Positions 1-9,956 of a stretch of DNA of 64,000 nucleotides are shown in pieces. Location: the NCBI RefSeq assembly GCF_001411555.2, contig NC_049907.1, forward strand, positions 2,922,243 through 2,986,242, written 5' to 3'. How positions within the stretch are numbered: position 1 is the stretch's first letter; every line of letters begins with the position of its first letter. The DNA comes from Juglans regia (taxonomy: Eukaryota; Streptophyta; Magnoliopsida; Fagales; Juglandaceae). A program made the position numbers and the translations under genes. Below the pieces are notes generated by a model. It was not told the origin of the DNA, made no database searches, and saw only the letters and a program-made list of their open reading frames with translations.

Positions 1-1391
1 GAACTCTGCAAACACAACCCTTCCACTGTGAAGTTGCAATCTTCCTCCAATTAGAAGTTAGAACCCTTAATTCTCTTATCAATGAACCTTTCAATCCTAA
101 CTAAACACAATCGAAAAAATTCCTGCCTGAATCAGCAGTTGTCTAAATTGGATTTTGACCCAAAGACATGACCAATAATGTAGATGTGGTTTTCTTGACA
201 ATAAGATCAAAACTTTTGCAAGTTGGATTCAATTTTCTGAAGGTATAGCAAAAGGAAGAATCAAAGTATAGACCAGGTATACACCACCCATCAGGAAAGA
301 ATGATTTTGATGTTTACAGGAAATAGACATTCCTGTAACCTTAACCCTTCTCGAACAATAATGATTTTATCCGATACCTTTTTTCTTTGGTAGGAATGGT
401 CATCTAAAAAGAAATGTTCTTTCATCTTAATTTTTTTTATTTCAATATGGCACTTTTTAAGTAATTTCATATAAAATGTGCCACATCAGCATGTACTGGA
501 ATGATAAAATTAAGATGAGTATTATTAATCTTATCCCAAAAAAGTTTCTTCTCATGGAAAAAAAAAAAAGCGAAACAAGCAACCTACCCTGGGCAAAGTT
601 ACATTTTGCAATTAGAGTAGAGTAGAGAAAGAATGGTATAATCTTTGACAAAACCATTTTGCGAGGAAGATGTCTTCTGAAGTGGATTTCACATTGTAGT
701 TGGTGACAGCTATCCGTCGAAAAACTTATGCAGATGGAAGATGCAGTTAGCTATGAGTAATGCTAGATACAAGCCTCAAATAGACAAGTTTTAAACAAGT
801 CTTTTGTAAAAAAGTGAGCCCCACTAATAAAGAAGAATTTTTTCACACTTTTTTAAGGTGGAGTCCACTTTTTTACAAGGACTTGCATATAAATTGTCTA
901 TTTGAGACTTGTAATTTAAGAAGTCATTGTCACATGATTAAAAGATAAGAACACCTTCAACTTCAAGAAATTGTTTTGTATTTCAGTTTATAACCAATAA
1001 GGTACATGAAAGAGTACATACAACAAACTTAGCGATCTCTTTTCTTTCTTTTTTGGTGTTTTTTTTTAAACAACCATAATCTAAGGTCTTTTTGGTCCAC
1101 CTACTATAGAAAACCAACGTTTTTGTCTGGACCATAATCGAAGTTCAAGCAAACTGAACCATCAAGTTAAGCCAGATCCTCCACACCCCTAAAAAAAGTG
1201 GGCTTTACATGGCACTACAGCAACAAAAATGAATATTCAATAAACAACACATGCTCTTAGGTCCTGATTGGATCCTGGTTTACTAACTGATGGACAGTTG
1301 GGATTTGAAAATTTGATTCCTGAAGAGATGTTTCTTCTCCATTGGTAGCATTTATGTCTTGCCAATATCAACAGATTTGGTGGTAGGAAAT
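1..1391. other. Intergenic DNA downstream of the peptidase-like gene
   Basis: AT-rich sequence with no recognisable coding region. Short open frames here show no family signature. It contains one palindromic MITE (listed separately) and presumably the 3' UTR of the minus-strand gene that ends at 1392. Confidence 0.6.
755..917. mobile_element. Palindromic MITE, about 160 bp
   Basis: The left arm (TACAAGCCTCAAATAGACAA and onward into GTAAAAAAGTG) is an imperfect inverted repeat of the right arm (CACTTTTTTACAAGG to GTCTATTTGAGACTTGTA). The long inverted-repeat structure and small size fit a non-autonomous DNA transposon. I could not fix the target-site duplication. Confidence 0.55.
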
Positions 1392-4300
1392 CTAAGATTC
1401 CATTACCTTGATAAGAAATGCAGTCTCTAATGCTGATTCCTTGCACTGCAGGTACCTGTTTTCCTCCACTATGTCTGTCGTTAAATTAAGCAGTATTGGA
1501 CGTTTTGGATCATAGATTGCAAGTTCACGGACACGTGCTACCCATTTTGCAGCTTCCCACACCCCAAATCTGAAACATTTCCAAAAATATAGTAAATGCC
1601 CTATATATTCAGTACATTGGCTAATAAAAAGGCAAAGATAAAAAACCAACCGAAGGCTTTAAAAAGTTAAACATAAAGTCACGCTTTCACAAGTTAATGA
1701 ACATATCGCAGGAAAACATAATGCTACCGTGTATTGAAAGATGAAGTAACCAAAACAGCCGGATAAAGAGCATCCTTCTGAATATTATCATAAGGAGAAA
1801 ATTTCTGTATGGCATGAAAATCATCAACATCTCCAGGGTACCCAAATTCTTCGTATTCAACAGCTGTAAGTGGTAAAATGGGATAGAGAAGAGTGTTGGT
1901 TGGATCAAGAAATGGGACCTGAAACAGATACAGAAGATGGTGTGACTTGCAAAGTAGAATGCAATAAATGAATCCGGGTCTGTGAAAAGTTTATATACCC
2001 AATATCTAGAAACATATGGACATCTATGAAACAAACACAAGAAATTCACATTGCCTTCTTACAACTCTTTAAATTCAAGTGCTGAACTTCAATGCCAAAA
2101 GCCTCCTTTTGTTCATATGGTGAGAGTATAATAAGTGCCTCTTATACATAAGAACAGTGAACTCCATTTGATCAAAGCATGCAGACAAAATGCTATACAA
2201 CTAGAACAAGTGAGACTCTAAAGACATGTAGATAGACTCATCTCTCATGCATACCTCCAAAATTGCAGCACGGAATAAATCTGGGCAACAATTTATGGCT
2301 GAAGCAACCAAAAGTCCACCAGCACTATATCCCCAACCAGCAAGCTTGTTATCTTGGACAATCCCTTTCTCAATAAGGAATTTCGCACAGGAGATATAAT
2401 CTTGAATAGAATTCTGCTTCCTTGTACGTCTGCCATCATGATGCCACTTTTTACCCCCACCACCTCCACCCCTGGGACAGATCATTTGGACCATCCTAGT
2501 TAGCAATAGGTAGTAAAACTGCTTTGCAAACTCATAAGTTATCCCAAGCATCTGAAGTAAACAATTATTATCCAAAGGGGGACTTTGAACAGATAACAAG
2601 CCACAGGAATCAAGAGGCAGCTCAGTGTACAGAATAACTAATTTCTTTGTGAGAAATAAAAAACCCAGCTAAACAAGACGTTAGTAATTAATAAAACAAA
2701 CCTAACATCAGCATAAGCAACAACCCAACCACGATCAAGAAGGCTTTTCAACTCACTGCGCCATCGTTTGTCTAGTAATTCACCATAAGCTCCATGTACA
2801 TGAAGTAATCCAGGGTACTGATTCTCTTTCTTGTTTTTGCGTGAGTAAACAATAGTTAGAGGAACCACAACCCCATCGAAAGAAGAGACATCATAGTATT
2901 CACAAGCATAAAACTCAGAGAGTTCGTTCCACATGTGATGATCATCAACCATGACTTTGTTCTTGTAGTTTGAGTTTTTGGTATTTGAGTCGCTTTCAAC
3001 AATGCTTGCAGCAGAGGCTGTTCCATACAATATTCGTGTTCTTTCATGGAGAAAGTTTTGCTGCTGAATGATATTCCACTTTCTGTTTAAGAGGTCATAA
3101 TCGACCACTGCATCCGGCATCTGAGAAAAATTCAAGAACATGTGTGATTAGATTGGAGGCGCACACTACCTCATAATAATGTGAAAAATAAAACAACGCA
3201 TCACCATTACCTTTTAAATTAAAGAACATTAAGCTACCAAGTGAGTTACCCAAGGGTATGAATTCAGTAATTCATCAAGCTGGAGCATGTATGCTATGTA
3301 TAATGAACCTAACATCAAAGCCTCAGCAGCTGAAAACTCAAAATTGAAATCAAGCAGGTGAAATTTAAGCACCAGGTTTTTTTTTTCAAAAATATCAAAG
3401 GTGAAATTAGTCCAGAAAATGTTCATAGTCTGCTTGGTCATACAGGAAAATATTAATCTGCAGGGCCTACTTTGAAAGCCAGAAGCCAGAATTCTGGACG
3501 CTAAACACATTTTTTCCTGTATAAGATATGTATCACCCATGGCGGTAACTCAATGCTGACCAATTTGATTTGAAAATACAAAATTATATAAATAATTATA
3601 TAATTTAATATATAAATGTAACTGAATTTATAATTTATTTATATATCAATATAATTCAATTGCCAACAAATGTTTGGTTCTTTTAACAAACTTTATGTTG
3701 GGTTCTAGAAATTCATTTCAGATAATTGGGCGGAAATAGCCTAATGGTAGAGCATAGTCTTGCCAAGGCTGAGGTTGAGGGTTAATTGTAAGTAATCCAA
3801 TGGCCCTTTGGCTTAATGGCACTAACCCCGGTCCTTATGCACCGTGGGGTCCATGGTTGGAGGGTTGGGTCCCCAACTACTAGGGTTGACGTTCCTGAAA
3901 AAATTCCCAAGCAAGAAGAAAAGTAATCCAAAAACATAGTATGTGGTCCCTTAAGAACCATTGCAGAAACTTTTTCCCATGAACTAGTGTACAAATATTT
4001 TTTTTGATCGGTAAAAAAAAGTTTTATTGACAAGAACTAGGCATAGCCCTGGTAAATGGGACAGCTAGTGTACAAATATTATAAGGAAAACACATCATTC
4101 TCATAATAAGTTTCAAGATCCATTTTCCATTCACATCTTTCAACTTTGTTTTCATCAGGATTCATTAGCAAATTGTGGGCCATTACAGTTAAGCTAAATA
4201 TGATACCAAAATAGTTGATAATATTGCTTCCTAAACAAATAATCTGAAAAACACGATATTCACTCACGTACCACAGGCGATGAGATTGTAAAGCGCATTG

Positions 4301-6576
4301 TTGACGAATAGTAGTCATAATTAGGTCCAGGTGAAATTTGAGAAACATGTTGAGGAAGAGGGAGGAAATACGGGTTAAGTTCTTTGAGATGCACAGCTCC
4401 CTGCCACGAGAGTGAACAAGATAAGAGTAAGAATGGTCAAGAGCATGAGATAATCATGGCTGTGGTGAAACAGTTGTTGCCAATGCATGATGCAAACAAA
4501 CCCAGAATATATATGTATTTTGCGTGCTTACCTTCCTAACAGGCAGAGGGAGACTAATTGAACAAATTCTGTATTTTCGACCTTCCCTTGTAATAAGAAT
4601 CAAGTGTGTGTCACTGAAATCAACATCTTCAATGATCAAATCTTGGTCATCACTAAATACGTTCTGCAGTAAATAAGACCATGATTAGTAAACAATATAT
4701 TAAATATTTGTCATCACTGGAATCTACATAAACAATCACGAGCCATCAAGAAAAACTAAGTAGCCACAAGCACATAATTAATTAATGCTCATGATTGTTA
4801 AATTCTTACAAAAAAAAAAAAAAAGAAGCTAATGATCTTTAAATGTGGGAAATTTCTAACAACATCATTTATTCAAAGAATTAAAAAAAAAAAAAAGCAA
4901 AGGAGAAATGCAGTACACCACAATATATCTCAAGCAGATAAAGTATCTTAATAAAGATATAAAAAGAAAGCCAATAATCTTCATATGTAAGAAGGAAGGA
5001 TTTTTGTTTTTATAGACATGGGTGACCACCAACCTCCCATTTTCTTGGACTGGAAGAAGCATCAACAGGACTACAAAGAAGATAATGATAATCAACTGAT
5101 TGGCCCTGTTTGGCAGCGTCTGTAAATAAATAAAGGCACCCTTGATGATGCTCAACTATGCAGTGGGATAGACCTTCACACTCCCAAACTAATGTCATGC
5201 CAGACAATGGATCAGCTGCATTTATCACAAATACCTAAAATATGATCTCCATCATTATATCACTTCATCATTAATCAATGCAATAAAAGATTCTTAGCTT
5301 GCCATGAAAGTGTATTGCATAGTGATACCTTGGAAGAAGTAATAGAGAATGTATTTACAGTCACAAATTGGAAATCCTTTGTATGTCTTATGTTTACATG
5401 AACATTATCATCTGATTCTTCCAGAAGCAACACATCTTCATCAGTTGATCCAATCATGCTACAGTATATCCTGATCCAAAGAGAAAGAATGCCATCTCCA
5501 TTATGTTAAACCCAAAGGGCAACCAACAAAGCATATAGAAAAATGATTGAAACGGAATCATTATAAATTCTAAAAGCCACCCACCGGTATGGCCTCTTAT
5601 TGTTATCTGTAAGGACATAGAGCAATGCCTGCCCATCCTTAGCCCATGCCAAATTCGAAACACGTCCAGCTTGAGGTTTACTACATAACGAACCAGAATT
5701 CAAATTCCTTACAGACAACTTGAAGTAGTCATTGTCCTTATCATACATAGTATATGCAAGAAATCGATGATCCGGAGACACTTCCGATAATTCTTCATAA
5801 GCATAACCTGTTAGTAACTGAGACTCAATAACCATCGACTTTGACATTAAAAAATTCCCAGTCGTTTTGCTATTTTTTATTTTATTGTACTTCTCAAAAT
5901 TCACAATTAGGCTAAAGTTTATTAATTTCCAATAGAAAACTAATTATTACATAGAAAAGAAAAAGGGCAGTACCTCCAAATCTCTCGGCTTCCAGATTGT
6001 AATCAAGCAGCTTCTGCTCAATTCTTTTCCCCGAGGTAAAATCAAATCCAGCTGATGGAGATTTGTGAGAAATGAATTCCTCATTTAAGCTCGCCAATCT
6101 CCGACATAGAACTGGATACTGTTTTCCTTCTTCTATTCGCCGATAGTATATCCTGCGCGGCGACAGATATGTTATACCGACAACACATTCTTGAGATTAT
6201 TGAGAATTGATTGACCATACTCACAGGCGTACCAAGGGCCCCAGCGGAGAGGAGGGGTGGAGAGTTCGAAGGCCAAGCGAGAAGCCATCTCGGACTGGAG
6301 CTTGGACTGGAGGCGCTCGGTCCCGGACATGACTGCCTCTGTGTACTTCTCTTCCTGCTCCATATACACGTCCATGTGACGCATGGCCACCTTGTCGCTC
6401 AGGCTCGACATCCAGCTGTACGGGTCCTCCCAGGTCGAGTCGTGGAAAGTGAAGCTCTGTGGTTTCCTCGGGGGTTTGGGAGGCGTCGGTGGAGCCGGTG
6501 CGGTCGGAACTTTGAAGCGGGCCGACCGGAGTAGGAATAGCCGGCGGCACCGGAGTGGGGTCAAGAGGTGGCGCAT
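1392..6576 (-). CDS. Prolyl-oligopeptidase-like (S9A) protein, probably lacking a complete catalytic triad
   Basis: Eleven exons join in phase: 6576-6233, 6152-5974, 5807-5585, 5470-5329, 5234-5034, 4663-4532, 4400-4272, 3120-2702, 2471-2255, 1918-1728 and 1569-1392. Together they give 784 codons, about the length I recall for the Arabidopsis homologue (At5g66960-like). The Arg-rich N terminus (MRHLLTPLRCRRLFLLRSAR) looks like an organelle presequence. A beta-propeller half precedes an alpha/beta-hydrolase half. The serine motif is GWGYSAGG near residue 640. Where oligopeptidase B has Asp in a D-x-R-V context, this protein reads SSFNTRFGVWE, and the last 60 residues contain no histidine, so the usual charge relay appears absent. 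Hydrolase activity is therefore doubtful; a binding or regulatory role is only inference. The first exon is GC-rich compared with the rest. Confidence 0.9.
3730..3783 (+). pseudogene. 3'-truncated mitochondrial-type tRNA-Gly(GCC) fragment (NUMT)
   Basis: About 54 bases read GCGGAAATAGCCTAATGG and then D-arm, a TTGCCAA anticodon loop (GCC) and variable arm as in plant mitochondrial trnG(GCC), as I recall that sequence, with about two mismatches. It stops in the T-arm: the second half of the T stem and the 3' acceptor strand are missing, so it cannot fold as a tRNA. It lies antisense within an intron of the peptidase-like gene, directly before a SINE. Confidence 0.7.
3801..3920 (+). mobile_element. 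Short tRNA-derived SINE, about 120 bp
   Basis: The insert is bounded by an 11-bp direct repeat AAGTAATCCAA (3790-3800 and 3921-3931). Inside are an A-box-like TGGCTTAATGG near the 5' end and a B-box-like GGTTGGAGGGTTGGGTCC downstream, the internal promoter of tRNA-derived SINEs. The 3' end is A-rich. It sits in the intron between exons 7 and 8 of the peptidase-like gene, in antisense orientation. Confidence 0.7.
4000..4064 (-). mobile_element. 65-bp severely 5'-truncated LINE tail
   Basis: A T-run followed by GATCGGTAAA and an A-rich tail, the usual antisense view of a plant LINE 3' end, is flanked by a perfect 16-bp repeat CTAGTGTACAAATATT at 3984-3999 and 4065-4080. The repeat is a target-site duplication, so the 65 bp is a complete, extremely truncated target-primed insertion in the same intron as the SINE. 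Confidence 0.75.
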
Positions 6577-7997
6577 GGCTGGGGTTGAGGTTCCAGGGTA
6601 GGAATTGGGAAATTCCTTAACCCCTATTAGGGTTTAAGAGTCCACTACCACAAAGCCCATTGTTCACGGGCTGTTATTTATTTATTATTCTGGTTCGTGG
6701 GCTATTTAAGTCAAAGCTCCATAATGTATTTTTATTTTTGATTAACATATAAAAATGTCGTGAAAGTTGATCTACAATTTATAAAATTGCTAGTTTGCCT
6801 CGGGGATTTGACCGTTAGTATATTTTTTTAAAAATATTTAAAAAATTATCACAAATAAAATTTTATTTTTTTTAAATATTTAAAAAAATATTAAAAAAAA
6901 GTAGGATAAATTAATGATTAAACCCAACAATAAGAACTGGGTCATATAATAGCACGACCCTAAAAATATAAGAATAAACTATAAGGGTGCTAATACATTT
7001 AAGGAAAATCTATGGGACAATGCAAAATTTTATACTGTGGATTTCCCGTGAATGACTCCTTGTGAGATTTTCATTACTCAAACTATAATTCGAGAAAACT
7101 TCTCTTCAAATCAAATTATATTGTAGAAAGAAAAACTTTATGGATTAGCAATATAACGTTGTTGATCTCAAACCCCACACCTGACGTGTGGGGTTTGATT
7201 ATTTATTTATTTTTTTTCTTTTCTTCCCTTCCCACACCTCAAAATTTGAGGAGAACTTGAGGAGAGAGAGGTCAGAGAGAGAGAGGCTGAGAAAAGCCTG
7301 AGGAGAGAGAGAGAGTGCTTGAGGAGAGAGAGAGGTTGATGAGAGCTTGAGGAGGGAGAGAGAGAGGGGTCGGAGAGAGATGTTGAAGGTGATGGTGATG
7401 GGTTTGACATAAAGCTGAAAAAAACAAAAAGAGTGGGATGTGAGATAAAACAGTAGTTGATGTATAGCAGGATTCATTGTGAAAAATGCCACTCTCATCG
7501 AGAGTAGCTACCAAAAAAAGAGCTCAGATTGTTTTTTTTCTTAATTGTTAAGGAAGTGTTTTAAAATACGTTTATGATTTTTTTTTTAAATATTTAGAAG
7601 GTTTTAAAAAATGTTTGAAAAAAACTTACAATCCATAGTACAAAAAATGGGTAGGGCTCTCGGTGACCCTAACACCACCCTTATATTATATATAAGCCTT
7701 TTCGGAGTTTTGATGCTTTCAAGGGGCTATTATAATTAAAAAAAAAAAAGTGAAAAATTTAAATTTTTTAATACTATAAATTATTAAATGTACATGTTTC
7801 TATATCAATGACTTTAGGCGTACACAGTCTAAACTTTTACAAATAGATTTATTCACTTATCGTATATGATTTCAATATTTTTGCTCTTTCTACTAATTTT
7901 AGAAACTATGGGTGCAAATAGGCTAAACTTTCTTTCTTATACGGACCGTTCATTCTTCATTTCTTTCTCTTTTTGTTTTTCCTGGAACAAAGGATAT
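6577..7997. other. Intergenic DNA upstream of the peptidase-like gene; start of duplicated segment
   Basis: No gene recognised. From about 6702 the sequence matches 13287 onward (shared start TAAGTCAAAGCTCC), marking the left end of tandem segment copy 1. A block of about 350 bp at roughly 7128-7478, rich in GAGA and including a strong hairpin, has no counterpart in copy 2 and is probably an insertion. Confidence 0.6.
7168..7198. repeat. Perfect 13-bp-stem inverted repeat
   Basis: TCAAACCCCACAC, a 5-base loop, then GTGTGGGGTTTGA. It lies in a block present only in segment copy 1. It could be the terminal hairpin of an inserted element; no Helitron-type CTRR end was seen beside it. Confidence 0.6.
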
Positions 7998-8731
7998 GAC
8001 TGTTCATCCAGGTTCCAGTTGGAGAATCTAGGTATACCCGGACGGAAATCCGGATCTCAAACTTGGACCGGAACTCGGATTGAGTTAGACCCGAGCCGGT
8101 TTGGTTTTTTGATTTTTTTTTTAAAATATTTTTTAATTTAACTCGAATGTTGATCACTTGCTTATTCTTTTATTGAGTATAATCCATATGCTGTATTTAG
8201 TTAGAAAGCATACCAATCAGAACATTTGGAAGAAATCAACCTAAGCTCAATAACTATGAGATCATCAAGGGAATTGAATATATTAACCATGACCAAACTC
8301 ATTAAACTTCGAGAGTTTCAACAAATTTACTGTGTCAAGGTCTTTGTTTAAGTGTTTTTTAAGAAACTTCTTCTGGGTTTTACTGTTATTATCCAGATAA
8401 TTTATGTACTTGCACCACAGACTTTAAATCTGGTTCTACATTCAATTCCCAAGTTGGCGTATTTGTCGGCTACTTGATATTTTCCTGGCCAGTTTGAAGA
8501 TGACTTATTCTGCAACTTGGATGAGACGAGAAATAGGTGTGCAGAGGTAGAGTGAGAAATCAAAACATTCAAACTTTAAAAAAAAAAAAAAGGTTCTGGG
8601 TTTAAAACCCGGTATCCGGACCGGGTGAACACAAGTTCTGCAACCTGGATTCTAGTCCTGGAACTGGAATCCGGTTTCTGGGTTCCGGACTGGGCTGAGA
8701 AAAAATCCAGCCCAAATGAACAGTTTTAAAA
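7998..8731. mobile_element. Non-autonomous DNA transposon (hAT- or Mutator-like), about 734 bp
   Basis: The ends GACTGTTCAT and ATGAACAGT are inverted. Flanks AAAGGATAT (7989-7997) and AAAGGATGT (8732-8740) form a 9-bp target duplication with one mismatch, and segment copy 2 has the uninterrupted site AAAGGATATG near 23246. Subterminal regions carry repeated CCGG/GAACCGG-type motifs. There is no transposase, so it is a non-autonomous copy. Confidence 0.7.
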
Positions 8732-9956
8732 AAGGATGTAAATATATAATAAAACCTTGATTTAAACCTACGGAGTGGATTAAATTAAATGGCAAGGGAA
8801 AAATAAATAAGAAGGGTAAGGGATCATTACTTGAGAAAATCACAGTACTATTCTGCGTCTAGAAGAAAATAAATAGAGAAGAACAATCCACAAAGTACTC
8901 CTAAGCATGTTTATCACTTGGCTTTGTTGTATGTTTATCAGATGAGATTGATCTAAGCATGTTTTTATCAGCAACTCTAAAGTAAAGATGTTTTGTATTT
9001 AATCACAATAGTAAAGATGTAGCCCTTGAAATCTTTCTCCCTCGTTCTCTTCTCTCCTCCCCTTCTGCATTTTCTCATTCTCTATTTTATGCAAATATGA
9101 ATTTATGTTTTGAATTTAATCACAACAGTAAAGATGTAGATTGTAGAGCCCCTCAAAATCTTTTCTCTTTCTCTCCTCTCCTCTCCTCCTCTTCCCCATT
9201 TTCTCATTTTCTATTTTATTTGAATTTCTATCATTTTTGGCTTTATTCAAAGTACTCCATTTGTTTTTGTTTTTGTTGGGAAACTTGGCAAGTCATTCTC
9301 ATAATGAAAACTCAATCCCTGATATCATAAAAATTTCAATTTGATCTTGAACAACCCGAAAACTGGATTCTAATCCTCACTCTCGACTCCTCGACTCCTC
9401 CAATCTGTCATCCATTTTCCCTGAACTTCAACGGTCTAATCCTTTCTCTAGAGTCCTAGACTATTGGAAGGTGTAAAACCCCGTGCATTGAGTATACGAA
9501 TTTTTTGAAACGGGAAACTCTGCTAATGGGGGACACTTTCTGCATCCAGGTGTTACATGAGATGATCTGGTGAGAAATGAATGCCTGAATTCATAACAGA
9601 AAACGTAAACAGTAAGGAAATGTTTTTCAACCCTTCATGTATATCTTACAAGATGTCAGGCAAAAGCAGACTTTCTCTCTGCAATTGGCTTAATAGCTCT
9701 TCATCAGCCTTCGATGAACTCTGACCCTTCTATTTATTCCCCATCTGAAGCAAGTTAAAACAAATACCTTTACCAAGTAAAGAAGCTAGAAAGTAATTGT
9801 GAGCTGATTTGTGTCAGAATTCACATCTTTACCAATGAGATAACAATAAATCTCTGTATTATTGAGCACAACGACCCAGCATGTTGGCACTGTTAATAGA
9901 AGCTCATGTTTTCACACTTAATCTGATCCTTACTTGGGAAAACTTCAGGTTTAACT

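Noticed and set aside
3730..3790. Functional tRNA-Gly gene
   Set aside because: The 3' half of the T-arm and the acceptor strand are missing, so it cannot fold.
6211..6601. Open frames of 72-109 codons on the plus strand opposite the first exon of the peptidase-like gene
   Set aside because: GC-rich antisense shadows of a real coding exon with no family signature.
7207..7514. Ser/Leu-rich minus-strand open frames
   Set aside because: They are translations of a GAGA-rich simple repeat; all frames are open there.
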